Below, piece by piece: positions 15,765-24,537 of a DNA stretch of 64,000 bases. Origin of the DNA: Acidimicrobiales bacterium (lineage in GTDB: Bacteria; Actinomycetota; Acidimicrobiia; Acidimicrobiales; SZUA-35); contig JANQPB010000044.1 of the NCBI GenBank assembly GCA_028285495.1, positions 1-64,000 of the forward strand. The letters run 5' to 3'. The position numbers and the translations under genes are program-made. Numbering within the stretch: position 1 is the first letter of the stretch; the number at the start of each line of letters is the position of its first letter. The notes under the pieces were generated by a model. The model was not told where the DNA came from, did no database searches, and saw only the letters and a list, made by a program, of their open reading frames with translations.

Positions 15765-16619
15765 TCAGAGTTCCCAGCCTGTGGCGGCGGCCCACGTCTC
15801 GGCCTCGTGGAGTGCGGCGGAGATGAAGGGTTCTTTGCTGTCGCCGTAGTCGTCGATCTGGCGTCCGGCGAGTTCGGACTTCTTCGCCAGGTAGTGGTCT
15901 CTGGCGTGTGGGGTGGCGCGGAGCCAGTCTCGGAACAGGAGGGCGTCGCGTGCGACTGGCCGGTCGACAGATCGGATGTTGACGTTCACGGGGCGTCCGG
16001 GGTCGGCGTCGACGCAGACCTGCTCGGGGTGGAGATCGCCGTTGCGGTCCCTGCCCTGCCACTGGCCGGCGACGTGAACGAACCCGGCTCCTGTCGCGGC
16101 CTCGGCGACCAGCGGCGCATCGTCGTCGCGTCTGACCGTCACCTGGATGTCGATCAGGTCCTTCGCTGCCAGGCCATCGACGGAGGTCGACCCGATGTGA
16201 TCGATGCGCACGACATCGAGGTCGGTCAGGTGATGGTGGAGCCGGGCGATGAGCCGTTGAGCGGTCGGGGCCCACGAGGGGTCGGGCTCGGAGAGCGAAG
16301 CGATCTGGGCCCGTGGGGCTCGCCGGCCCTGTTGCCAGCGCATGACCCAGGGGACGAGTCGGTCCTCGGTGAGCTGCTCGGCCTCGGCGACGGACGCGAC
16401 GGAGACGTCGGACCAAGGAGAGGGCGACGCCGCCGACGAGACCACCAGGTGGTGAGCTGCGGCGACCGGTTCGCTCGGCTCGGCGACGTGCCGCGCCTGC
16501 ACCGAAGCCGCCTCGGTCATCTCGGCCAGCAATCGCGAGCCGTGGCCCGCGATGGCATCTGCGATACGTTCGGCCGCTGCAGGTCCGCAGACCACGACAT
16601 CGAGGACCCGCCGAGTCAT
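15765..16619 (-). CDS. GrpB-family protein with a vestigial CoaE-like N-terminus
   Basis: 284 residues, start ATG at 16619; the frame stays open upstream but without coding character. Residues about 120-280 are a GrpB (nucleotidyltransferase-fold) domain: RIDHIGSTSVDGLAAKDLID, then VNVNIRSVDRPVARD and the LRATPHARDHYLAKK motif. In many actinobacteria GrpB is fused behind dephospho-CoA kinase, joined by a linker ending in GRRAPR. Here the linker (EDRLVPWVMRWQQGRRAPRA) is present, but the kinase part is cut to about 100 residues and has no P-loop. It cannot be a kinase; GrpB function itself is poorly known. Confidence 0.75.
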   Translation of the reverse strand: MTRRVLDVVVCGPAAAERIADAIAGHGSRLLAEMTEAASVQARHVAEPSEPVAAAHHLVVSSAASPSPWSDVSVASVAEAEQLTEDRLVPWVMRWQQGRRAPRAQIASLSEPDPSWAPTAQRLIARLHHHLTDLDVVRIDHIGSTSVDGLAAKDLIDIQVTVRRDDDAPLVAEAATGAGFVHVAGQWQGRDRNGDLHPEQVCVDADPGRPVNVNIRSVDRPVARDALLFRDWLRATPHARDHYLAKKSELAGRQIDDYGDSKEPFISAALHEAETWAAATGWEL

Positions 16620-16879
16620 GGCCCGACCCCACGAACCGCTCGACGGCCCGAGCCCCCGAGTCGCCCCCTCGGCGCGCACAGCCCGGGGGGCGCGGAGCGC
16701 TGGTCCGCCAGGCCGAGCGGTGCTGCGTCGGACGTCGCTTCCGCACGGTTCCTCGAGCCACCGTCGCCACCCGCTCGTGACCGGCACCGATGCGGTGCCC
16801 GAGAACCCGGGTACCAGTCCACACTCGCCCTCGGGGTGGGGACCGGGTCGTCGTCTGAGCAGTGGCGCACGGCAGGCCT

Positions 16880-17641
16880 TCAGCAAGTTGGCTGAACGAC
16901 GAAGAACTCGTAGGAGTAGCACTCCGAGTACCGACGGAAGATGTCGATCTCGGCCTCCGCTTGCGCCGCCACCTCGAGGGCAACCGGATCATCTGACAGT
17001 CGGGCTCGCAGGTCGGCCACGCGGCCCTGCATCGGTGCGTAGTACTCATCCCACCACCCCGAGGCCGGCAGCACGAACGACCCGATCGTGCGGTACGACG
17101 CAGCCGCGATCCTTGCCTCGACGCCGGCACGGTCCGACATCGGCGGATACTCCGCGGTCCACCAGGCGAGCGCCTCACCGGGCGGTGCGGCAACCAGCCA
17201 CACCACCTCGCTGAACACCACGGTCCCACCGAGTCGCAACAGCGGCCGCCATCCGGTCAGGGCCTCGGTCACCCCCACGTTGTAGATGGCTCCCTCGCAC
17301 CAGATCAGATCCTGGCTACCCGGCTTCACCGGCGGGGCGATCATGTCACCGGCCACCGCCTCGACCCGCTCCCCCACACCGGCGTCGGCGATGCGGCGGC
17401 CGGCCTCGGCCACCATCGACTCCAGCACGTCGACGGCGACGATGTCGGCCTGGGGCAGTGCCGAAGCGAGGGCCAGCGTCTGGGCGCCTGGCCCACAGCC
17501 CAGGTCCAACACCGTGCGTGGCGACGATCCTGGTACGAGCTCGAGAGCCCGGAGGGTGTGCTCATCGCCGCCGGGACCGGCGCGAGGCAAGGTCCCGTAC
17601 ACCTCGAGAAACAGGGCCGAGTATCTGGCGTCAGCATCCAT
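16880..17641 (-). CDS. class I SAM-dependent methyltransferase
   Basis: 253 residues with motif I VLDLGCGPGAQT at about 44-55, the acidic end of strand 2 at IVAVD (about 67-71) and motif II/III around DLIWCEGAIYNVG (about 110-122). This is a stand-alone small-molecule methyltransferase. The C-terminal third (SGWWDEYYAPM and SYEFFVVQ) resembles proteins annotated simply as class I methyltransferases in actinobacteria. Substrate unknown. It is followed in the same direction by the GrpB-type gene, separated by 260 bp. Confidence 0.8.
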   Translation of the reverse strand: MDADARYSALFLEVYGTLPRAGPGGDEHTLRALELVPGSSPRTVLDLGCGPGAQTLALASALPQADIVAVDVLESMVAEAGRRIADAGVGERVEAVAGDMIAPPVKPGSQDLIWCEGAIYNVGVTEALTGWRPLLRLGGTVVFSEVVWLVAAPPGEALAWWTAEYPPMSDRAGVEARIAAASYRTIGSFVLPASGWWDEYYAPMQGRVADLRARLSDDPVALEVAAQAEAEIDIFRRYSECYSYEFFVVQPTC

Positions 17642-17959
17642 CCGACGACCGTAGGCGGTCGTGAGCGGCTCGGGGGCGGAAGCGGGGATCCTGAGCTCCG
17701 GGTCACTCGACCTTCCGACGGTCGTCGGTCACCCGACGGCACTCGGCACGGCCACCACCTCGGCTCGCCCTGCCGGTCTCGACGGTGACTTCCAGCGGGT
17801 CGCGGCCAGTGTCGACCGGACAGGCATGGGTCCCGAGACCCATCCGAACACCGGCGGCGAGCATCCCGGTCACCGACGAACCCCCCGAGGCGAGCTTGGC
17901 GTCCGGCGACGGATCGTGTGTCACGGCGGCCGGGCTGGCGGGGCCCATCGACTGGATCA
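17642..17959. other. intergenic region without a recognisable gene
   Basis: 318 bp between two leftward genes. GC-rich, with short ACGG/CCGT inverted words near 17715-17745, which could form a hairpin after the aldolase/SDR gene or before the methyltransferase gene. No coding frame with real protein character was seen. Confidence 0.4.
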
Positions 17960-19951
17960 CTAGATCACGCGGTCGCTTCCACCGTCGATGGGGATCTGCG
18001 CACCGGTGGTCGCGGCGAAGGCCGGGCCGCACAGCGCCACGGTGGCGGCCGCAACCGTCGCCGCCCGCACCTCCGTGCGGAGGAGGTTGCGGGTCTTGTA
18101 CTCGTCCGGCGTCATGTCGTACTTCGAGGCGCGTTCTGCGATGAGCTCCGGCGTCCAGAGCCCGGTGTCGAACACGGCATCGGGGTGCACGACGTTCACC
18201 CGGATGCCGTCGGGCGCCCACTCGAGCGCACACACCCTGGCCAGCTGGGTGAGGGCTGCCTTCGAGGCCGAGTAGGCCGCGGCGCCGGGTCCCGGCGCCG
18301 GCGCGTTCTTCGACCCGATGATCACGACCCGGCCCGTTGCCGGCGAGTCGCACAGGTAGGGGTGGGCCTCGCGTAGCAGGGCCGAGACCGAGTCGACGTT
18401 GACCGACATCGCCCTGCGCCACTGCTCGTCGTCCAGGTCGGCGATGAGCTCGCTGGCGGGGAAGACGCCGGCGCCGACGACGAGGACGTCGATGCCCCCG
18501 AATTGTGTGACCCCCGCGCCGATGGCGGTCGTGATGGCCGCCCCGTCGGTGACGTCGCGCTCGAGCCCGAGGTAGGCGTCGGCGTCGAACGTCGTGGCCA
18601 CCGATGGATCCAGGTCGACCCCGACCACGGCCGCTCCGGCGTCGAGCAGCGCTCGGGCACACGCTCGACCGATGCCCGACGCCGCGCCGGTCACGACCGC
18701 GACCTGGCCGGCCATCGCCGGTGGCTGGCCGGCTCGCCGGAGCTTCGCCTGCTCGAGGTCCCAGTACTCGACGTCGAAGATGTCGCCTTCGCCGAGGGCG
18801 ACGTAGCCGCCGAGCCGGCCTTCGACAGCCGGAAGCACCTCGATGGTGTGGCGGTAGATGTCCTCGGCGATCCCGGAGTCCTTGACCGTCGCCCCGGCCG
18901 TCAGCATGCCGAGCTCGGGGTCGAGCACGACCCGCGGGGCCGGGTCGAGCATCGAGAGCTCCTGCGTCGTGCGCGATCGGTTTCTGTCGAAGTACCCGCG
19001 GTAGGCCTCGGCGTACCCGCCGACGTCGGTGCCGACCATCGGGACGCGCTTGGTCCGGATCACGTGGTCAGGGGTGAGGGGGCCCCGGGTGGCGATCTCC
19101 CCCAGGTCGGGGCGAGCGACGAACCCCGCAACCGCGGAGTCGACGTGCTGACGCACGATCATCGGCCTTCCCGCGACCTCGCTCAGCTCACGTCGCAGCG
19201 CCGACACCCGCCGAGGGGCCGGCTCCAACGGCTCAGCCGGAGGGGCGTCCTCGGGCGCCGGCCGGTCGGCAAGCCACCGTTGGGCCCGCACGATGAGGTC
19301 CATGTGCCGATCGAACGCCGCCCTGGTCGTGTCGGCGAACGTGAACAGCCCGTGGTTGAGCAGGACCATGCCCGTCGTGTCGGAGTGGTACTGATCCGGC
19401 CACAGCTCGCGCACCGTTCGCGCCAGGTCGAACCCGGGCATGACGTACGGCACCACGACGACCTCGTCACCGAAGACCTCCCGGACGTTCGCCTCGCCGT
19501 TCGCCGTGTTGGTGAGGGCGACGATCACGTCGGCATGCGAGTGCTGGACCGCCGTGAAGGGGATGTAGGCGTGCAGCAGCGATTCGACCGACGGCGATGG
19601 CGCGGCCGGGTCGAGCCTGGCCGCGGCGAGCTCCTGTGCCATCGCCCGATCGGTGAGGACATCCAGCTCGAGGAGCTCGTGCAGTCGCTCCATTCGCAGC
19701 GGGGTGAAGCCGGCCGGTTCGATCGTCGCGAGGTCCCACCCGGACCCCTTGACGTGGAGGGCCTCGACGCGTCGACCGGTGATGTCGCTCCACGGGTCCT
19801 TGACGGAGGTGTTGCCCCCGCCGTGCAGCACGAAGCTGGACTCCCGCCCGAGCAGCCGCGAACCATGGCAGCACGATCCGATCGGGGTCGACAGGTCGAG
19901 GTCGTCGGTCGGGATCGAGTCCCAGGCGGGCGGGGTGACACCGAGCGACAT
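17960..19951 (-). CDS. bifunctional class II aldolase / short-chain dehydrogenase
   Basis: 663 residues. The N-terminal 240 form a class II aldolase domain: LHGGGNTSVK at about 43-52 and the zinc-type HSHADV at about 135-140, with a further NHGL at about 200. Residues about 420-663 form an SDR: TGAASGIG nucleotide motif, catalytic serine near VVIIGSKN and YSASK catalytic Tyr/Lys. Such fusions cleave a phosphorylated deoxyketose such as rhamnulose-1-phosphate and oxidise the lactaldehyde product, or act on a related sugar. ATG at 19951 follows GAGGAG. The divergent GntR regulator and shared operator words suggest substrate-induced expression. Confidence 0.85.
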   Translation of the reverse strand: MSLGVTPPAWDSIPTDDLDLSTPIGSCCHGSRLLGRESSFVLHGGGNTSVKDPWSDITGRRVEALHVKGSGWDLATIEPAGFTPLRMERLHELLELDVLTDRAMAQELAAARLDPAAPSPSVESLLHAYIPFTAVQHSHADVIVALTNTANGEANVREVFGDEVVVVPYVMPGFDLARTVRELWPDQYHSDTTGMVLLNHGLFTFADTTRAAFDRHMDLIVRAQRWLADRPAPEDAPPAEPLEPAPRRVSALRRELSEVAGRPMIVRQHVDSAVAGFVARPDLGEIATRGPLTPDHVIRTKRVPMVGTDVGGYAEAYRGYFDRNRSRTTQELSMLDPAPRVVLDPELGMLTAGATVKDSGIAEDIYRHTIEVLPAVEGRLGGYVALGEGDIFDVEYWDLEQAKLRRAGQPPAMAGQVAVVTGAASGIGRACARALLDAGAAVVGVDLDPSVATTFDADAYLGLERDVTDGAAITTAIGAGVTQFGGIDVLVVGAGVFPASELIADLDDEQWRRAMSVNVDSVSALLREAHPYLCDSPATGRVVIIGSKNAPAPGPGAAAYSASKAALTQLARVCALEWAPDGIRVNVVHPDAVFDTGLWTPELIAERASKYDMTPDEYKTRNLLRTEVRAATVAAATVALCGPAFAATTGAQIPIDGGSDRVI

Positions 19952-20021
19952 CGGCTAGCTCCTCGACGGGGTCGGGACCTCGCCGTCGGCAGCCACGCCG
20001 CGAGCCCGCGCCTCGGTCAGG

Positions 20022-20180
20022 TTGTCAGACATATTTGACCGGACTGTAGAGTCCGGGTCGCCGGAGCGTCAACCCTGGTGGGACCCAGAACTCCGACGTG
20101 TTAGGCCGCGACGGCCGCCGATGGACCTCAGCGGCGAGATTGACAGAGCTACGAGCGCATCCCTAATTTGTCAGACAAAT
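20022..20180. promoter_or_regulatory. paired GntR-type operators between divergent genes
   Basis: ATTTGTCAGACAAAT at 20166-20180 is a perfect 15-bp palindrome. Its core TTGTCAGACA recurs at 20022-20031, 71 bp upstream of the aldolase/SDR start. The layout (T-G-T-C/G-A-C-A half sites) is typical for GntR regulators. The adjacent GntR protein very probably binds both sites and so controls itself and the divergent catabolic gene. A 7-bp hairpin (CCGGACT/AGTCCGG, 20039-20056) lies between them. Confidence 0.7.
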
Positions 20181-20200
20181 CGACGCAATCGGATCAGCGG

Positions 20201-20965
20201 ATGCGGGGAGGACGGCGAAGCTCGAACGTGGCCAGTCAGCGGATCGACCCCGAGAGGTTCAGGACGAGAGCCGACTGGGTCTCGGCCGACCTCCGCCGCC
20301 GCCTGAGCGCGGGTGAATGGGCCCCGGGCGAGCGCCTGCCGACCGAGCAGACACTGTCCGGTGACTACCAGGCGTCGCGGGCGACCATCCGCACCGCGCT
20401 CCGGGATCTCGATGGGCAGGGGCTGATCGCAGCGCGACGCGGCAGCGGGACCTACGTCCTCGCCGCTGCCGCCGCCGATGTCAGCGCCGACCTGCGACGG
20501 CTCGAGTCGCTGTCCGAGACGATCAAGCGGCACGGCCTCGAGCCGACCATGGAGTTCCGGTCGGTCGCCATCCGACCGGCAACCGAGAACGAGACCGTCC
20601 GACTCGGCCTCGGCGCCGGCGCCGAGGTGTTGGCAACGGAACGCGCACTCCTCGTTGACGGCGAGGTCTTCGCCTACTCCTATGACGCCATCCCGAGGCG
20701 GCTGCTCAACGACTCGTTCGACATCCGCCAGGTCGACGGCTCGATGTTCGCGCTCCTCGACGAGTTCGACGTCAGCGTCGTGACCGCACACACCGACGTG
20801 CACGTCGAGACCGGGGCTGGCACGGCGTGGGGCGCGGATCCGGGTGCAGCGTTCCTCCGCCTCGACCAGACGCATCGGGACGAGAAGGACGACGCGGTCA
20901 TGGAGTCGTCCACGTTCTTCATCGAAGGCCACTTCAGCTTCTCCCTCGTCCGAACCCGCGACTGA
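20201..20965 (+). CDS. GntR-family regulator with UTRA sensor domain
   Basis: About 254 residues. A winged helix at about 20-85 (WAPGERLPTEQTLSGDYQAS, then TIRTALRDLDGQGLIAARRG and SGTYV) is followed by a UTRA effector domain to the end. ATG at 20201 is used; the frame is open from a TTG at 20168, but that codon is part of the palindromic operator, so a start there is unlikely. GTG at 20228 is another option. UTRA domains bind small sugar-like or acid ligands, which fits control of the divergent aldolase/SDR fusion. Confidence 0.88.
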   Translation: MRGGRRSSNVASQRIDPERFRTRADWVSADLRRRLSAGEWAPGERLPTEQTLSGDYQASRATIRTALRDLDGQGLIAARRGSGTYVLAAAAADVSADLRRLESLSETIKRHGLEPTMEFRSVAIRPATENETVRLGLGAGAEVLATERALLVDGEVFAYSYDAIPRRLLNDSFDIRQVDGSMFALLDEFDVSVVTAHTDVHVETGAGTAWGADPGAAFLRLDQTHRDEKDDAVMESSTFFIEGHFSFSLVRTRD

Positions 20966-21106
20966 CACGAGCCGTCGTCGACGACGAAAGCGGACCCCCA
21001 CCCTGCTCCCATGGCGCCGCCGTGCGGGGAACGACCCGATCCCGTGGCGGCCGGACCGGCACACCACGAAGCCGACGCCCCAGGCCGGACCCGGGCTCGC
21101 CGCCGG

Positions 21107-21952
21107 TCAGGTCCTGCTGGCCTCGATCCCCGGCCGGTCTCCCTGCGCCGCCGCCTCCGGGAGCAGGAAGTCGATGATCGCGCCGAGTTGGTGCGCGATC
21201 ATCGGCCCTCCGCCCATCGTCGGGTGTCCGGCGTCGTCGGCCCGCCGTCTGAGCTCGGTCCACTCGGGGTTGGCGATGATGTCGATGACCCCGGCACCGG
21301 GTTCGATGTCACCGAGATCGATCGGCACCGGGTCGTCCGGGTCGAGACCGAGGCTGGTGCAGTTGATGACGAGGTCGTGGCCGGATGCGGTCGGTGGCCC
21401 GAGCCGGGTCGGGCACTGTGCTCCTAGCTTGGCTGCCAGTGCCTCGGCCTTGGCCGTCGTCCGGTTGGCCAGGACCAGTTCGGCCGGACCATCGTTGGCG
21501 ACGGCGGCGGCGACCGCCGCTCCGGCCCCACCGGTCCCGGCGACGAGCACCCGCTTGCCTCGCGGGCTCAGGCCGTTTGCGGTGGCTGCGTCGACGAGGC
21601 CGATCCCGTCGAAGATCTCGCCCGTCGCCCGGCCGTCGCGTACCTGGACGGCGTTCACGGCGTCGACGACGGCGGCGTTCGGTCCGAGCTCGTCGCAGAG
21701 GGCGGCGAGCGCCTGCTTGTGGGGGATGGTGGCCAGCAGGCCGACGACGTTGTCGGCCCGTCGCATGGCCGCCACGATCGACGACAGGCCCTCGGCCGGG
21801 ACGTGCAGCGGTACGACGACCGCGTCGAGGCCGGCGGCGCCCAGGCGATCGTTGAGCGCGATCTGGGCCCGGACGTGGTCGATCGGGTCGGCGAGCAGCG
21901 CGACGACCGAGGTGGTTCCGGCGATCTCGGGCCAGGAGCGTGGTCCGATCAC
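21107..21952 (-). CDS. shikimate dehydrogenase-like NADP oxidoreductase
   Basis: 281 residues in the AroE family. The substrate domain lies at about 10-115 (the LLATIPHKQALAALCDELGP region carries the catalytic Lys-equivalent). The NADP domain at about 125-270 has the GTGGAGAAVA glycine-rich loop and a NRT motif. It is probably a paralogue and not the biosynthetic enzyme, because it starts inside the end of a GrdB-type selenoprotein gene (4-bp overlap) and appears to be made from the same transcript. The physiological substrate is unknown. Confidence 0.75.
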   Translation of the reverse strand: MIGPRSWPEIAGTTSVVALLADPIDHVRAQIALNDRLGAAGLDAVVVPLHVPAEGLSSIVAAMRRADNVVGLLATIPHKQALAALCDELGPNAAVVDAVNAVQVRDGRATGEIFDGIGLVDAATANGLSPRGKRVLVAGTGGAGAAVAAAVANDGPAELVLANRTTAKAEALAAKLGAQCPTRLGPPTASGHDLVINCTSLGLDPDDPVPIDLGDIEPGAGVIDIIANPEWTELRRRADDAGHPTMGGGPMIAHQLGAIIDFLLPEAAAQGDRPGIEASRT

Positions 21953-23118
21953 CGGCCGTGATTCCCCGGCAGGATGTAGTACCAGGTGTTCCGGTCCTCG
22001 CCGGCCTCCCGCAGCGCGGCGGCGGCCGACGCGATGACGGGGCCGGTCTCGGTCGCGGTGTAGAACCAGCTCTCGATCTGCCTGGCCCCCGGCACGTGGT
22101 CGGACAGCGCCATGGCGGCCTCCTCGTAGAACGCCCGGACGTCCTGGCCGGCGGCCCTGACCTGATCGGCGTCCCAGCCGACGTCGGCCAGCGACGCGCC
22201 GTCGGCCAACTCGACGAAGGCGCCGACGGCCTCGCCGATCCGATCGGCGTCGACCACCCGGCCGAGCGCGGTGCGCCCCCCGACCGACTCGACGTGGCGA
22301 CGGTAGGCCGGCAGGAGACCCCTGGCCTCGTCGACCGCCGGGTGGAGGTCGGGGTCGTGGCGAGGCGGCAGGGTGCAGGTCGCCGCCTCGTCGGCCTCGT
22401 CCTCGATGACCGTCGGGTGGTCCTCGATCACGGGGACGTCGGTTCGCTCGAGCAGGGCCAACGCCCGCCGGATGACGTCGGACTGGAACGCCGCATCACC
22501 CGGGCGGCCGAGCGGCCGGCCGAGCGGGAACTCGACATGGAGGAACCGCGGGGCCTTGCTGTTGACCGCCTGCTGGCGGACGATGGACAGACCGACCGTG
22601 GCCAGACCGGCCTCTTCGAAGACTCGTGCGAGCACACCGACCGTGCGCGTGCAGAACGGTCAGATGGGGGTCAGCAGGACGACATCGACCTCCTGGTCGA
22701 TGAGGACCTTGGCCGCCGCCGGCCCGGAGTCGAGGAGGATCGTTGAGAACGTGGCGTCGAACTGGGCGCCCATGAACGACAGGTGGTGCTCGGCCACCGA
22801 ACCGATCTCGCCGGCGGCGGCCATCTCATCGAGGCGGTCGACCGGGTACACCACGTTGATGTCGGCCGCGAATCCCGACCGGTCGAAATTGGGTGAGAAG
22901 TGGGCCAGCTGGACGTCGCGGGCCGCCGCCGGGAGGACGGTGAACGACCCGTCCGTCGGTTGCCACAGCGAGACCTCGCCCGCCGGCTTGAGCCCGGCGG
23001 TGGTCACGATCGCCACCTTGGCGTCCGCCAGCGGTGGCGCGGCGGTCACCGGTGTGTCGTCGAAGTCGGGCGTCGGGATGTCGCCAACCCGTTCGCGAAT
23101 GGCTCGATCAGCGGACAT
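21949..23118 (-). CDS. GrdB-family selenoprotein (Sec at in-frame TGA 22660-22662)
   Basis: Read through one TGA, the gene encodes 389 residues, starting at ATG 23118 behind GAAGGGA. Residues 31-152 and 154-389 are the two halves of a glycine/sarcosine/betaine reductase selenoprotein B-type protein. The active site reads L-L-T-P-I-Sec153-P-F-C156-T-R-T-V-G, the usual U/C-x2-C redox motif. The second half has the family stretch FPLGRPLGRPGDAAFQ. Homology continues without a gap across the TGA. A SECIS-like hairpin follows it. The reading as Sec is inference from this pattern. The aroE-like gene overlaps its stop by 4 bp, and a TetR gene sits upstream. Confidence 0.82.
22627..22653 (-). promoter_or_regulatory. 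SECIS-like hairpin for the GrdB-type selenoprotein
   Basis: On the coding strand, 11 nt after the TGA, GCGCAC pairs with GTGTGC (6 bp, one G-U) around the loop GGUCG. Below a 2x2 internal loop, TGC pairs with GCA. The loop starts 17 nt after the TGA. In E. coli fdhF the GGUC loop starts about 18 nt after the UGA, so geometry and loop sequence agree with a bacterial SelB-binding element. Confidence 0.7.
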
Positions 23119-23204
23119 CGTCAGTTTCCCTTCGTTCGGGTTCGGTCGCTCGGCCCGCCGGGGGCGGCGGTTGCGTGAGGGTGAGCACCTGTCCGGCCAT
23201 GCGA

Positions 23205-23798
23205 TCAGCCGACCAGCCGGCGGGCGGCTCGGCCGAGCCCTCGGAGCAGGTCGGGGTTGCGTCGCGACTTCGCCAGGACCATCAGCCCCTCCATGTGGGC
23301 GAGCACGTCGAGCGCAGCCCGCTCGGGGTCGACGTCGTCGTCGATCTCGCCGGCCTCGATCCCTCGCCTCAGCGACGACGCCAGTGCTGCGGCCATCTCG
23401 GAGAAGATCTCGTCGACCCGGGCCCTGACCTCGTCGTCGCGGACCGACAGCTCGACGGCGAAGTTGCCGAATCGGCAGCCGAGCATCGCCCGACCGTCCG
23501 GGCTGATCCGCTCGAGGTTGTCGGCCAGCAGCTGGCCGTAGGCCTCGATCCGATCGAACGACGTCAGGTCGGGGTTGTCGATCGAGGCGGCGAAGATGGT
23601 GGAACGGGCACGCTGCCAGGACCGGTCGAGCATGGCCAGGGCGAGAGCCTGCTTCGAGGGGAAGAAGTGGTAGAAGCTGCCCTTGCGGACGTCGGCGGCC
23701 CGACACAGGTCGGCGACGCCGACCGCCTCGTAGCCGCGTTCGTACATCAACACGTCGGCGGCGTCGATCAGGCGCTGCTTCGGGCCGACGTCCTCCAT
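23205..23798 (-). CDS. TetR/AcrR-family transcriptional regulator
   Basis: 197 residues. The helix-turn-helix at about 25-50 reads VGVADLCRAADVRKGSFYHF, a clear TetR recognition region (G-S-F-Y-x-H-F). The C-terminal ligand domain resembles the LmrA/YxaF-type group (LGCRFGNFAVEL at about 108-119). It stands 86 bp upstream of the GrdB-type selenoprotein gene, in the same direction, so it probably controls that operon and/or the divergent side. The Cys in LGC could make it redox-responsive, which is speculation. Confidence 0.85.
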   Translation of the reverse strand: MEDVGPKQRLIDAADVLMYERGYEAVGVADLCRAADVRKGSFYHFFPSKQALALAMLDRSWQRARSTIFAASIDNPDLTSFDRIEAYGQLLADNLERISPDGRAMLGCRFGNFAVELSVRDDEVRARVDEIFSEMAAALASSLRRGIEAGEIDDDVDPERAALDVLAHMEGLMVLAKSRRNPDLLRGLGRAARRLVG

Positions 23799-23811
23799 GG
23801 TCGGCAGGCTA

Positions 23812-23836
23812 GTTGACCGACCGTCTAGTCGTCAAC
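23812..23836. promoter_or_regulatory. possible TetR operator upstream of the tetR gene at 23798
   Basis: GTTGAC (23812-23817) and GTCAAC (23831-23836) form a 6-bp inverted repeat spaced by 13 bp, directly upstream of the regulator start. The interior GACCGACCGTCTAG has the GACCG/CGGTC flavour of TetR sites. It is suggestive but single and imperfect. Confidence 0.3.
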
Positions 23837-23947
23837 GGGACGAAATGCCGTCGCCGCCCGCGGGCACCGGGATCTCCTGCTCGCCGGCTGCATGCGTGCG
23901 ACCGACCGAGACGTCCGGCTCCGTCACCGGCCGGCCGCCGGCGCCGC

Positions 23948-24370
23948 TCAGCTGCGGACCAGCCTGAAGACCGGGATCTCCCGACCGACCTCGGCTGCGC
24001 TCTTCTCGTAGTCCGCGAACTGCGGCATCTGCGCCGCCTGGGCGTCGTAGAGGCGCTTGCGCTCGTCGCCGGCGGCCAGCTGGGCCGTCGCCTCCCAGGT
24101 CTCGGTGCCGACCTCGACGGTGACCGTCGGGTTGGCCACGAGGTTGTGGTACCAGTTCGGGTGGCTCGGAGCGCCGGCCTTCGAGGCGATGATCACGACG
24201 TCGTCGCCGTCCGTGCTGTACACCAGCGGCGAGGTCAATCGGCGGCCCGACTTCGCGCCGGTCATGGTCACGAGGATCATCGGCATGCCCTCGAACGGGC
24301 CGCCACAGATCCCGTCGTTGGCGCGGAACTCGTCGATCACGCCCTTGTTGAACTCCAGGAAGTCGGTCAT
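23948..24370 (-). CDS. nitroreductase/F420-type deazaflavin-dependent oxidoreductase (Ddn-like)
   Basis: 140 residues, start ATG at 24370. The split-barrel signature is clear: MILVTMTGAKSGRRLTSPLV at about 30-49, SKAGAPSHPNWYHNLVANP at about 63-81 and the tail EVGTETWEATA. These small proteins use coenzyme F420 (Ddn of mycobacteria is the model) to reduce quinones or nitro compounds at the membrane. F420 use is family knowledge; no F420 genes are in the window. It is a single gene. Confidence 0.85.
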   Translation of the reverse strand: MTDFLEFNKGVIDEFRANDGICGGPFEGMPMILVTMTGAKSGRRLTSPLVYSTDGDDVVIIASKAGAPSHPNWYHNLVANPTVTVEVGTETWEATAQLAAGDERKRLYDAQAAQMPQFADYEKSAAEVGREIPVFRLVRS

Positions 24371-24537
24371 GGCCCTCGCTCTTCGTCGGCGCGGCGCCCC
24401 GGCGGCGCTGCGGGCCCTCACCCTAGTGGCCAACGACAATCGAGGTTGACGGGACGGCCGGACCGGCCGATCGCCGTTCGGCCCCTCGTGACCGTGATCG
24501 GGCAACACGTACCTCCTCTCGCAACGACCGACGCCAC

